This document shows positions 1 to 7,552 of a stretch of 43,254 nucleotides of DNA, one piece after another; position 1 is the stretch's first letter, and each line of letters starts with the position of its first letter. The DNA is from JBFXAM01 sp050184295 (GTDB taxonomy: Bacteria > Planctomycetota > Phycisphaerae > UBA1845 > Fen-1342): positions 1-43,254 of the forward strand of contig JBFXAM010000031.1 in NCBI GenBank assembly GCA_050184295.1. Direction: 5' to 3'. The position numbers and the translations under genes were made by a program. Below the pieces are notes generated by a model that saw nothing but the letters and a program-made list of their open reading frames with translations, had not been told where the DNA came from and did not search any database.

Positions 1-128
1 TGAGGTCCATCGACCGTTTATCCCGCGAAGGTGCCGGGGTGGAACCGCGACCTACCCCAAAGCCCGGGATGCTACGCGTGGAGTCGCGACCGGTCAATTC
101 AACCTCGGGCGACTCCGGCAACCCGTGT

Positions 129-134
129 TATAAT
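129..134 (+). promoter_or_regulatory. -10-like promoter element upstream of the LOG gene
   Basis: A perfect TATAAT lies 45 bases before the chosen GTG start at 180 and would start a transcript near 140. No clear -35 hexamer is seen 16-18 bases upstream. Its position inside the longer open frame that begins at 39 supports the downstream start. Confidence 0.35.
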
Positions 135-179
135 TCCCCGTTTTACCGCCGGCCCCAAGCCGGCAAGGAGCTCCCAGCA

Positions 180-1220
180 GTGACCGAGTCCCCGCAGAAC
201 GTCGCCTTCGACCAGGTCCGCCTCGCCCGACAGCAAGCGATCGAAGCGTTTGCCCAGGATTATCTCGGCGGTCCCAACCAGGACCTCTATGAGGATATGC
301 TCCTCACGACCTGCCGTCTGGCCCGCGACAGCGCCGGCCGCGGCGACGTAAAGCTCCTCGCCAAGGCCGTCGCGGAGCTGCGCTACGCCCTGAAGGTCTT
401 CGCGCCGTACAAGGACGTGCGCAAGATCAGCGTGTTCGGTTCCAGCCGCACGCCCGAGGACCACCCCAACTACCTCGCCGCCGTCGAATTCGCCGCCGCC
501 ATGCGCGTCGCGGGGTGGATGTGCATCACCGGCGCCGGCGACGGGATCATGAAGGCCGGTCACGGCGGCGCGGGCCGCGAGGCGAGCTTCGGCGTGGCGA
601 TTCGTTTGCCGTTCGAGCAGAAGACGAACAGCATCATCGCCAACGACGCCAAGCTGGTGAATTTCCGCTACTTCTTCACGCGCAAGCTCATGTTCATCAA
701 GGAAGCGTCCGCCGTCGCACTCTTCCCCGGCGGCTTCGGCACACAGGACGAGGGCTTCGAGGCGCTTACGCTCGTGCAGACCGGCAAGGCCGCGCTCGTG
801 CCGATCGTCATGATCGAACAGGCCGGCGGCACCTATTGGCCGCACTGGCGCCGCTACGTCGAGAGCGAGCTGCTCCGCAATGGCATGATCAGCGAGCAGG
901 ACATGAGCCTGTTCGCGATCACGGACAACGTCGAAGCCGCCGTCGCCGAGGTGACGCGCTTCTACCGCGTGTATCACTCGATGCGCTACGTGAACGACGA
1001 TCTGATCCTGCGGCTCGAGCGGCCACTGTCCGCCCGAACACTCGACCGGATCAACGCCGACTTCCACGGCCTGCTCGCCGAGGGCGACATTCAGCAGGTC
1101 GCCGCGCTGCCCGAAGAACAAGGCGAATTCGCGGACAAGCCGCGGCTGAAGCTGCGCTTCGACCGCAAGAGCGCGGGAAGACTGCGGCAGCTCGTGAACG
1201 TAGTCAACGAGGAGCCATGA
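180..1220 (+). CDS. LOG family protein (putative nucleotide 5'-monophosphate phosphoribohydrolase)
   Basis: This predicted 346-residue cytosolic protein belongs to the LOG/TIGR00730 lysine-decarboxylase-like Rossmann family. Members split the N-glycosidic bond of nucleoside 5'-monophosphates, releasing base and ribose 5-phosphate. Counting from the GTG at 180, a glycine-rich segment (ITGAGDGIMKAGHGGAG) lies near residues 116-132. The hallmark PGGFGTQDE, equivalent to PGGxGTxxE, lies at about 183-191. An open frame reaches back to 39, but GTG 180 has an AAGGAG ribosome site at 165-170 with nine-base spacing and a TATAAT further up, and the extra N-terminal residues look non-conserved. The protein is longer than plant-type LOG (about 200) and shorter than PpnN (about 450). 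The family call is firm; the base specificity is not known. Confidence 0.85.
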   Translation: MTESPQNVAFDQVRLARQQAIEAFAQDYLGGPNQDLYEDMLLTTCRLARDSAGRGDVKLLAKAVAELRYALKVFAPYKDVRKISVFGSSRTPEDHPNYLAAVEFAAAMRVAGWMCITGAGDGIMKAGHGGAGREASFGVAIRLPFEQKTNSIIANDAKLVNFRYFFTRKLMFIKEASAVALFPGGFGTQDEGFEALTLVQTGKAALVPIVMIEQAGGTYWPHWRRYVESELLRNGMISEQDMSLFAITDNVEAAVAEVTRFYRVYHSMRYVNDDLILRLERPLSARTLDRINADFHGLLAEGDIQQVAALPEEQGEFADKPRLKLRFDRKSAGRLRQLVNVVNEEP

Positions 1221-1280
1221 CGCCTCCCAGAACCGGGCCGCGCCAACCAGCGATCCGACAACACGCCCCGTTCCCAGTAG

Positions 1281-1299
1281 CACCGGCTTCCAGCCGGTG
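1281..1299. repeat. Diverged single copy of the palindromic repeat
   Basis: The 19-base CACCGGCT-tcc-AGCCGGTG is an 8-bp inverted repeat with a three-base loop. It is preceded by GTAG, which also precedes the same motif when the array at 1389-1535 is read on the other strand. It appears to be an isolated, opposite-facing relative of that array. Confidence 0.6.
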
Positions 1300-1388
1300 C
1301 GCATCGCTTGCCAATTAAACAACATCGACCACGGGCGGCTCGTACTTCCGACGATGCGCCGAATGCCGCCGGGAAGTCGGTTCCCCAC

Positions 1389-1535
1389 ACGACCGCCTGG
1401 AAGGCGGTGCTACTGACCACGACCGCCTGGAAGGCGGTGCTACTGACCACGACCGCCTGGAAGGCGGTGCTACTGACCACGACCGCCTGGAAGGCGGTGC
1501 TACTGCATATCACCGCCTGGAAGGCGGTGCTACGG
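1389..1535. repeat. Five tandem 30-bp palindromic units
   Basis: Five head-to-tail units have an exact 30-base period, each built on ACCGCCTGGAAGGCGGT, a stem of six pairs with a five-base loop. The fifth copy is slightly diverged and truncated. Units differ by very few bases, which suggests recent expansion. The array lies 3' of the LOG gene and 3' of the minus-strand gene ending at 1565, so it could act as a two-way transcription barrier or a messenger-stabilising element. The rest of the 1221-1564 gap holds nothing else recognisable apart from the diverged copy at 1281-1299. Confidence 0.85.
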
Positions 1536-1564
1536 TCGTCGGATGTGAAGACTCCGGACCCAGG

Positions 1565-3073
1565 CTATGGCACCGCGTGAATGAGCGCCACGAACGCGTC
1601 GATGTCAAAATTGTCGAACCGGGCGTCGCCGTTGCAGTCGCCGGCCCACGCCGGCTCCGCGCGCGGATAGGCGGCACGGTGGGCGGCGGGGTCGACCAGC
1701 GCGAGCACGAAGGCGTCGATGTCCGCGGCCGTGACGACGCCGTCGCCGTCAAGGTCGCCGAGCGCCGGCGACTCGTCGGCGCCGATGTCGCGCCGGCCGT
1801 TCATGCCGCGTGGCTGGCCGTCGAGATCGACGTCCTCGGCGGGCCAGGGGAATTCCTCGCCCGCGGCATCAATGCAGACCGAGCGGGGCGCGAGATGGAC
1901 ATCGCCGGGGACGTAGACGTCGTCGACTCCGTCTGGCAGGCCGGCGATGGTCCACGTTCCGCGGGCGCGGACGCCGGGGTCTGTGAAGAAGTTGTTCCGG
2001 CCTTCGAACTCGCCGAGCACGTCGCGGACGAGGTTGCGATACAGATTATCAATGCAATTGAACGCAAAATCGCAGTCGACGTCGGGGTACTGGTGATAGG
2101 CAATTCCAGTGAGATTGTCGTAGATGGCGTTGTCATGGACGATGTCATTTAGAGAATCATAGGCGTTAGAGAAGTCGATGCCCCTAAGATAGCCCGTCGC
2201 GGTATTGCCGGTCACTTGCATGGCGCCGGCGCCGATTGTGATTCCGACGCCGGCGCCACTCCCGATCAGCACGTTGTTTGCGACGATTGCACCGCCGACG
2301 TCACCCACGCGAATGCCTCGATGAGCTTCGGATACGCCCCCGCACACGTTGGCCGTGATCCTGGCGTTCGGCGCATCCTCGATCGACAATCCTATTCCGA
2401 TGAATTCATTGCGTTCAGCAACCACGGCGCATTCAACATACGCGGCGCTGCGCGAATAGCCGGTCACACCCGTGCATTCATTATCGACGAACCGATTTTC
2501 CAGAAGCGTCAGTCGGCTGGCGCGCTCCACGACCAACGCGGCGCCGCGCAAGCGCGACTCGTTCTTGACAAATTCGTTCCCGATCAGCGTCAGGTCGGCG
2601 TCGTACGCGAAGATCGCGCCGCCGCGATCGTCGAGTACACGATTGCGTATCCACCGGTTGCCGCGAAACACGACCGTCGATTGCCCGACATGTGTGCTGC
2701 CGCCAATGAACTGATTGACCGCATTTCGAAGCGTCAACCCTTCGATCGCGACGACCGCCTGGTCCTCGATGATCAGATGCCGCGCCCCGGCGGCGCGCGC
2801 TTCAAGAATCGTCGCGGCCACGACGTTGGGATCGTCGGGGTTCGTTCCGCGGATCGTCAGCCGGCGATGCGTGAGCCGGATTTCCGACGGATAGACGCCG
2901 GGCCGCACGGTGACGATGTCATCATCGGCCGCCGCCGCGACGGCGTCCGCAATTCTGACGAAATCGCCGCCGCCGGCCCAATCGACGATCCACTCCCGCG
3001 CCGCGGCACGACGGGGCGCAAAGAGCGCGGCCATGACGACCGCCAGCACAACAAACATACGTGCTATGGACAT
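1565..3073 (-). CDS. Secreted right-handed beta-helix protein with C-terminal dockerin-like repeats
   Basis: The 502-residue product begins with a signal peptide: a basic start, a hydrophobic run to about residue 20, then an alanine-rich cleavage zone. The next ~370 residues read as short repeated strands rich in Asn, Gly and Val (for example NVLIGSGAGVGITIG), as expected of a parallel beta-helix of the pectin-lyase-like or NosD-like fold. The C-terminus has two EF-hand-like calcium loops: GDLDGDGVVTAADIDAFVLA, then, after a Tyr/Pro-rich linker, GDCNGDARFDNFDIDAFVAL. Such dockerin-like pairs are common in exported planctomycete proteins without cellulosomes. It lies downstream of another dockerin-like gene on the same strand. 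No catalytic residues are recognised, so a structural or carbohydrate-binding role is inferred only. Confidence 0.8.
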   Translation of the reverse strand: MSIARMFVVLAVVMAALFAPRRAAAREWIVDWAGGGDFVRIADAVAAAADDDIVTVRPGVYPSEIRLTHRRLTIRGTNPDDPNVVAATILEARAAGARHLIIEDQAVVAIEGLTLRNAVNQFIGGSTHVGQSTVVFRGNRWIRNRVLDDRGGAIFAYDADLTLIGNEFVKNESRLRGAALVVERASRLTLLENRFVDNECTGVTGYSRSAAYVECAVVAERNEFIGIGLSIEDAPNARITANVCGGVSEAHRGIRVGDVGGAIVANNVLIGSGAGVGITIGAGAMQVTGNTATGYLRGIDFSNAYDSLNDIVHDNAIYDNLTGIAYHQYPDVDCDFAFNCIDNLYRNLVRDVLGEFEGRNNFFTDPGVRARGTWTIAGLPDGVDDVYVPGDVHLAPRSVCIDAAGEEFPWPAEDVDLDGQPRGMNGRRDIGADESPALGDLDGDGVVTAADIDAFVLALVDPAAHRAAYPRAEPAWAGDCNGDARFDNFDIDAFVALIHAVP

Positions 3074-3122
3074 CGAGGCGAGCTCCTCTTTCGGCGGTCG
3101 AACGGCGGCCCAGCCTTGCGGC

Positions 3123-3160
3123 GCCGGTGGTCGGCGCGATCAGTCTCGCGGACCACCGGC
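3123..3160. other. Long perfect stem-loop between two dockerin-like genes
   Basis: GCCGGTGGTC (3123-3132) and GACCACCGGC (3151-3160) form a perfect ten-base inverted repeat. Inside it, CGCGA (3135-3139) pairs with TCGCG (3146-3150), giving 15 pairs with one two-base bulge and a six-base loop. It lies 50-90 bases upstream of the start of the minus-strand gene at 3073, in its likely leader. Confidence 0.6.
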
Positions 3161-3173
3161 ACTGCTGACGCCC

Positions 3174-3191
3174 GCGCCGCCAAGGCGGCGC
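3174..3191 (-). terminator. Hairpin after the 3210-4541 gene (possible terminator)
   Basis: GCGCCGCC-aa-GGCGGCGC is a perfect 8-bp hairpin 19 bases downstream of the stop codon of the minus-strand gene ending at 3210. There is no T-run, so intrinsic termination is uncertain. It may instead protect a 3' end. Confidence 0.4.
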
Positions 3192-3209
3192 CCGAACCAA
3201 TCCCAGCGT

Positions 3210-4541
3210 TCAGCCCGCGAGAATCGCCGTGAAACAGTCGATGTCGAAGTTGTTGAATGCACCATCGGGCGTGCAGACACCTCCGGTGAGTGGCCCGGTA
3301 TCGCGATGGTACACGCGCGTCTCGACCAGCCAGGGGTACGCGGCGTCGTAGTCATTCGGGTCGGCGAGCGCCTGCGTGAACGGGTCGATGTCGAAGTTGT
3401 TGACGAATCGGTCGCCGTTCATCTCGCCCCGAAGATGACTGACCCAGTACACGCGCGCCGCATTGTACGTCGCGGGCGTGCTGTACGTCGTGCCACCCAC
3501 CGTCACAACTCCTCCGCTTTCCCAGGTGCCGGGCAGCATCGCGTCCGAGTTGATGCGCACCCATGCCGGCGAAGACAGCGCACTCGAGGACTCGGCGACA
3601 ATCGAGCCGCTGAAGTCCGCCCTAATGTCAATCTTGTTCCTGATCTCACCGCCAGCGCCGGAGCGCGTCTTGGCAAGGATCGAACCTGTGAACCCGCCCA
3701 CGACCGTCACGTGCGCATTGAACTGCCCCGAGGATGAGGAGGTCGAGTTTCCGTCGAGATTGGCAATCATGGAGCCGGCGAAGTCGCCGCCGAACGAGAA
3801 GGTGCCCGTGATCGACTCGTTGGAGTGAATCTCGGCGCCGCTCGCAAAGTCTCCGCCGATCGTAAACGACGCCTGCACGAACGTGCTGCCAAGCGCGTGA
3901 AGCTTGCCGAGAAAATCGCGCGCCGTCTCGGTGTTGATCGACCAGCCGAGCGAAGTGGAGCCGCCGTCGACTTCGATCAGCGTTCCGGCGGTAACGCGAC
4001 CATCAACGTCGTCAGGACCCTGCGCAACCACGAACCGCGCCATGGAATCGCTGCCGATCGAGTTCGCCTGGAAAATCCTCGTCTTCTCCGTCGATGGGTT
4101 CACATCGACGAACGCTGAGCCGTTCCACTTTACGCCCCAGCGCCCGTCGATGACGACCATGCCGAGGTTGCCGCGCTTGCTGCCGGAATTCACATCGACA
4201 TAGCCGACGTTCCGCGCCCCCGTCGTCCAGTTGTTCCCGCCCGCCGACGACGCGATGCGGATGTTGTACGTCCCGTTCGTTGCCTCGGCGTCGAGCAGCA
4301 CCGCGTTGACGTATCCGTCGTAATCGCTCTCTCCCTCATTGGTGTCGTTCGCCGTGATCGAGAACGTGCCGGGCGTCTCCAGCGTCACCGTTCCAGCGCC
4401 TTGATCGATCGTGTACGTCCCTCCGCCCGTGGCGGCGACGGAAATCACATTGGCCGCATCGGCCCACGGCGCCGTGAACGCAACCCCCAGCGTGAACAGC
4501 ACACCCGGGCAAACGTCGACTCGTCGTAGAAACTTGCGCAT
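3210..4541 (-). CDS. Exported protein with C-terminal dockerin-like EF-hand repeats
   Basis: The ATG at 4541 is chosen because it has a strong GGAGG five bases upstream and opens directly into a signal peptide (a basic MRKFLRR start, a hydrophobic core, cleavage after ADA near residue 28). The product is 443 residues. Its middle is rich in Gly, Ser, Thr and repeated phrases such as FSGSI, FTGSI and FAGSM, suggesting beta-solenoid or beta-sandwich coils. The C-terminus has two degenerate calcium loops, NGDRFVNNFDIDPFTQAL and PDGAFNNFDIDCFTAIL, like the dockerin-like pair of the downstream gene at 1565-3073. The two genes are tandem paralogs only in this tail. A surface or extracellular-matrix role is inferred; no enzyme motif is seen. 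Confidence 0.75.
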   Translation of the reverse strand: MRKFLRRVDVCPGVLFTLGVAFTAPWADAANVISVAATGGGTYTIDQGAGTVTLETPGTFSITANDTNEGESDYDGYVNAVLLDAEATNGTYNIRIASSAGGNNWTTGARNVGYVDVNSGSKRGNLGMVVIDGRWGVKWNGSAFVDVNPSTEKTRIFQANSIGSDSMARFVVAQGPDDVDGRVTAGTLIEVDGGSTSLGWSINTETARDFLGKLHALGSTFVQASFTIGGDFASGAEIHSNESITGTFSFGGDFAGSMIANLDGNSTSSSSGQFNAHVTVVGGFTGSILAKTRSGAGGEIRNKIDIRADFSGSIVAESSSALSSPAWVRINSDAMLPGTWESGGVVTVGGTTYSTPATYNAARVYWVSHLRGEMNGDRFVNNFDIDPFTQALADPNDYDAAYPWLVETRVYHRDTGPLTGGVCTPDGAFNNFDIDCFTAILAG

Positions 4542-4553
4542 GAGAACCTCCGT

Positions 4554-4581
4554 GAGGCGCGAGGCGTGAGGCGTGAGGCGT
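4554..4581. repeat. Four 7-bp tandem units (GAGGCGY)
   Basis: GAGGCG followed by C or T is repeated four times just upstream of the minus-strand gene that starts at 4541. The whole 4542-5010 gap (469 bases) contains this microsatellite, the ribosome sites of the two diverging genes and a TTGACG hexamer at 4830-4835. No other gene is seen in it. Confidence 0.6.
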
Positions 4582-5010
4582 CGCGGCCCGGGAGCCGCAC
4601 CCGGCAGCACGCGGCGGCGCGCACACTACGCGTCGCGCGCCAACGCGTCAAGACAAGCACGGTCATGCGAGAAGCCGTTGTCGCACGAGCGCGGAATCCG
4701 CTCGGGCAGCATCCGCTCCCGAGCCCCTTTGCGTGTGGGTTCGGTCCCGATCCCCGCGTTTTCGAACCAGAAAACGACCGCGCGCGACCGGAATCTGCCG
4801 AATTCCCGCGTTTTTTGATGGTTTCGCCCTTGACGCGCCGCACGAAACGTGAGAGAAGTGCGTTTCGAGCCTGTTTTCCGCCACTTTTTGCTCGAACGGC
4901 GCGGCGCGCCCCTGCGCGGCGCCGGTCCGCTCGGTCCGAGCGTCGGGCCGGCGGGCAAAGTCGGAGCCTTGGGGCGCGGTGTGCGCCCCGTTCATGGAGG
5001 AGTGCCAACA

Positions 5011-5331
5011 ATGGCCAAGGCGAAGTCGGTCAAGGCGCGGGCGAAGTCGGATGTCTATCGCGAACTCGCGGACCAGTGCGGCCTGTCGCGCAAGCAGGTC
5101 GCTTCGGTCTTCGACGGGCTCGCGTCGATCATCAAGAAAGACCTCACGCGCGGCCCGGGCATCTTCGCGGTCCCCGGTCTCATGAAGATCACCGTCGTCA
5201 AAAAGCCCGCCACCAAGTCCAAGACCGTCCCCAACCCCTTTAAGCCCGGCGAGATGATGACCGTCAAGGCCAAGCCCGCCCGCAAGCTCGTCAAGGTTCG
5301 GCCTTTGAAGGCCCTCAAGGCCATGGTCTAG
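5011..5331 (+). CDS. HU/IHF-family DNA-binding protein
   Basis: The 106-residue basic protein should be a histone-like, DNA-bending nucleoid protein working as a dimer. After an N-terminal Lys-rich stretch, the segment YRELADQCGLSRKQVASVFD matches the first helices of HU. GPGIFAVPGLMKI corresponds to the conserved GFGxFxV turn that leads into the DNA-gripping arm, followed by a Lys/Pro-rich arm region. The start at 5011 has GGAGGA at 4996-5001; the open frame extends upstream but without a comparable site. It is a single-gene unit followed by a strong hairpin. Planctomycete HU proteins often have extra basic tails like this one. Confidence 0.85.
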   Translation: MAKAKSVKARAKSDVYRELADQCGLSRKQVASVFDGLASIIKKDLTRGPGIFAVPGLMKITVVKKPATKSKTVPNPFKPGEMMTVKAKPARKLVKVRPLKALKAMV

Positions 5332-5348
5332 CGGTTCGTTCGACGTGC

Positions 5349-5371
5349 CGCCGCGCGCGACGCGCGCGGCG
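5349..5371. terminator. GC hairpin between convergent genes (possible two-way terminator)
   Basis: An 11-bp perfect inverted repeat with a single central A lies 17 bases after the HU gene stop and before the end of the convergent minus-strand gene at 5437. The centre must open to make a loop, leaving about nine GC pairs. No T-run follows on either strand. Confidence 0.45.
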
Positions 5372-5436
5372 AGCCACGATGGTCTTGCGACCCGGTTTCA
5401 CGCCACGGCCCGGGTCGAAGCCACCAGCCGGATGAC

Positions 5437-6231
5437 TCAGGCCGAATCGCCCGGCGGCGGCAGCTGGAGTCGCGACTTTTCTTCCCGGCGGCGCAGTTCT
5501 TCGCGGAGCTGCGCCGCCGTTTCAAAATCCTCGTTCTCGATCGCCTGCTCGAACCGCTCGCGCAGCGTCTGGGCGAGCCCGTACTGCTTCCGCAGCCGCG
5601 CCGACAGCTGCTCCAGAAACGTCACGCCCGCGTCCTGCTCCACGTGCTCCGGCTCGTGCCCCGCGCCCAGCAGCAGATCGCGCAGCTCGCGCGCCCCCGT
5701 CTCCGCTGCCTCCACGCCCTCGTCGTACAGCCCCTCCACGACGTGCCACTGCGAGAGCAGCCGCGCCCGGTTGAACACCAGGATCGGCCGCAGCGCGTGG
5801 TCCGCCGACGGGCGCGGACGGTGCTGCTCGGCGAGCTCGATCGCGCGCAGGCACGCCTGGATGTCCGTGAGCGCTCGTACGAGATGGGTCGCGGCGGCGG
5901 CGCGGTCGTTGGCGCGCATCGCGTCCTCGGCGAGACTCGTGAACGCGAGCCGGCGATAGTTGAACTGGGCCAGCTCGCGATCGAGCTCCTTCCAATCCGC
6001 CGGCGCGAGCGAGCGCCCGACGCGCAGCTCGTGCGTGATGTGATCCTGCGAGGTCGGCAGGCCGTGGCAGCGCCCGCCGTCCGGGCGTCCGTCGAGGTGC
6101 ATCTGCAAGACACCGAGCTCGACGCGCAACTGCACGAACGACGCGCCGTCGCGTCCCGGCACCAAGCGAGCGCAGATTTCGCCGGCGGTGCACGGCCAAT
6201 CCAGCGTCAGGTCATCGAGATCGAGGCTCAT
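5437..6231 (-). CDS. UvrB/UvrC (UVR) motif-containing protein
   Basis: Starting from the ATG at 6231 (MSLDLDDLTL), the protein has 264 residues and no signal peptide. The C-terminal segment, LRERFEQAIENEDFETAAQL then REELRRRE, is a UVR helical hairpin as found in UvrB, UvrC, ClpC and McsA, where it mediates protein-protein contact. The long N-terminal and central part is helical, has a Trp-Lys-Glu segment, and matches no enzyme I recognise. An open frame extends 42 residues further upstream, but that stretch is Arg/Ala-rich and looks non-coding. No strong ribosome site is seen at either start. It could be an adaptor in stress or repair processes; the exact role is unknown. Confidence 0.65.
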   Translation of the reverse strand: MSLDLDDLTLDWPCTAGEICARLVPGRDGASFVQLRVELGVLQMHLDGRPDGGRCHGLPTSQDHITHELRVGRSLAPADWKELDRELAQFNYRRLAFTSLAEDAMRANDRAAAATHLVRALTDIQACLRAIELAEQHRPRPSADHALRPILVFNRARLLSQWHVVEGLYDEGVEAAETGARELRDLLLGAGHEPEHVEQDAGVTFLEQLSARLRKQYGLAQTLRERFEQAIENEDFETAAQLREELRRREEKSRLQLPPPGDSA

Positions 6232-6524
6232 GAGTGCGTCCGTGAATCCCCTCGTCGAATCTGCCCGTCGCGCATCACCGATCTCGGACGTGCGACGCCC
6301 CGCGCCGTGCGCCGGCACGCGTTCATCGACCAACCCGCGTCCGCTCTGCATTTGCACCGCTTCCGGCGTCCGAAACGCACTGATCGCGGGCCGCGGCGCG
6401 CGGCCGAGCAGCGGACGCGCCGATCGCGCCGCACATCGCCGGAGCCGCGCGTGTCGCGCGCTTCCTGGCGGCGCCCGGCGATGGCGCGTGGTTTTTCAGG
6501 GCGTGGAATTCGCGCGAATTTCGC

Positions 6525-6552
6525 TTGGCGGGCGACCCGATCGAGCTACTAT
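6525..6552 (+). promoter_or_regulatory. Promoter-like -35/-10 pair upstream of a candidate small RNA
   Basis: TTGGCG (6525-6530) and TACTAT (6547-6552) are separated by 16 bases, and an overlapping TATAAG lies at 6550-6555. Transcription would start near 6560, just before the folded segment described next. No protein-coding frame follows. The 6232-6524 stretch holds no recognisable gene. Confidence 0.35.
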
Positions 6553-6559
6553 AAGAAGG

Positions 6560-6780
6560 TGGTTGTCACGAGAATTCGGATCAGCCCCTGCGCTGTGCGA
6601 TACGGGAGTTTCAAGATTGCTCGGAGCCTGTAAACGCTGAACCCCGGGAGGCCGAAAGGTCCCAAGCCCCACGGTAGCGCCTTTGAGCGCAAGGTCGGGC
6701 CGGCCTGGCCACCCACTTGCTCGTAGGGTTCCAGCATCCTGCTCCCACCGGCAACTGCGGAGGTTGTACCCGATTCCACA
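6560..6780 (+). ncRNA. Candidate structured small RNA, rod-like (6S-like architecture)
   Basis: The roughly 220-base segment has nested, ordered pairings. GAATtCGG (6572-6579) pairs with CCGATTC (6770-6776). GGGAG (6604-6608) pairs with CTCCC (6742-6746). GCTGAACCC (6636-6644) pairs with GGGTTcCAGC (6726-6735), nine pairs with one bulge. Inside lie a GAAA-tetraloop hairpin at 6646-6663 and a CCTT/AAGG hairpin at 6680-6694. A long imperfect rod interrupted by open bubbles is the general shape of 6S RNA, but I do not recognise a diagnostic 6S sequence. The element is framed by a promoter-like pair and a strong hairpin. High-GC DNA folds readily, so this remains a hypothesis. Confidence 0.35.
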
Positions 6781-6820
6781 CGACGGACGGCGCGCGCCGA
6801 AACGGCGCGTCCGTCCGTCG
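6781..6820 (+). terminator. Very strong 18-bp hairpin with AAA loop
   Basis: CGACGGACGG plus CGCGCGCCG, loop AAA, then CGGCGCGTCCGTCCGTCG: arms of about 18 pairs with one extra base. It follows the candidate small RNA immediately. It lacks a classical T-run but is by far the strongest hairpin in this region and could end or stabilise the transcript. Confidence 0.5.
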
Positions 6821-7552
6821 TCGCTTGTTCGCCATGCACGCTGTCCCGCGGCGCCCGCACGCATGAAGCTCGCGGCGGTTCCCACCCGGCACCGGCGGGC
6901 GTCCGGCGCCCCTCTCTCGCCCTGCCGGTGAAGGCGCCCGAGCCGTAATCGACATCGGCGGGCCCTCGCGGGCAGTCCCTGCCACACCACCGTGCGCACG
7001 GGCGACCGAGTCGTTGCCCTGCTGCATCGCCGCGTGACCATCAACGCGTCGACCGGCCCCTCGACGATGAACAGCGTGTCCCCGCCCGCCAGAACGCGGT
7101 CCGGCTCGTAGATGATGGTCTTATGCCCGCTGGAGGGGAACGCTTGCTGCTGGAAGTCTCGGGTCATGGCTCTGCGGAGACTTTCTCAATTCGATGGCAA
7201 CCGCGAGATCGAACTACACGTCGCGGGTTGCGTGCGCGAGAGGCAATATCAACGGTGGCCTCCGCGGAGACGAAACGTACTCTCGCCGAACGTCCCGCTC
7301 GGGCGTCTCACTGAGTGGCTCGTGCATCCCCGCAGTGGGAGCCTCCAGAGCCCGTCCGCTCGGTCGCAGCCGGGAGCATGGCACACCGGCTATTTGACCC
7401 GCAAGATCCGCGCGGACCGCACTCGCACCCGCACGTCCACCTGCCGATGAAGCACACGCATCCGCACTATCCGGATATCCACCGCCAGCACTCGCACCGA
7501 GGCGGACGGCCAGGCCTGGACAGATGGCCCCGGCTCGCTATCATCCCGAGCA
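6821..7552. other. Gene-poor stretch with a possible Toprim remnant
   Basis: Apart from the short Toprim-like segment at 7025-7167, I see no frame here with convincing protein character. The open frames present have scattered composition and no recognisable motifs. This is likely decayed or regulatory DNA upstream of the metal-efflux operon. Confidence 0.5.
7025..7167 (-). pseudogene. Possible Toprim-domain gene fragment
   Basis: Reading from the ATG at 7167, about 47 residues look protein-like, including RVLAGGDTLFIVEGPVDALM. The IVEGPVDAL part resembles the Toprim strand-turn of primase-like proteins (hydrophobic strand, then E-G-x-x-D-A). After that the frame runs into Arg/Ala-rich sequence that no longer looks like protein. 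A stop codon lies in frame seven codons upstream of the ATG. This is probably a decayed remnant of a primase or helicase-like gene, perhaps of phage or plasmid origin, but the match rests on one short motif. Confidence 0.3.

Noticed and set aside
39..179. N-terminal extension of the LOG protein from ATG 39
   Set aside because: The TATAAT and AAGGAG signals lie inside it and point to the GTG at 180. The extension has no protein-like character.
99..1388. Long minus-strand open frame of 429 codons opposite the LOG gene
   Set aside because: It is a shadow of the GC-rich LOG gene. The encoded protein has no recognisable motif, while the plus strand has the full LOG signature.
1389..1535. CRISPR array
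   Set aside because: The 30-bp units abut directly with no unique spacers, and no cas genes are in the window. It is a tandem repeat.
6560..6780. Group II intron, tmRNA, SRP RNA or RNase P RNA
   Set aside because: None of the diagnostic conserved sequences of these RNAs is present, and there is no reverse transcriptase frame. Kept only as an unknown structured RNA.
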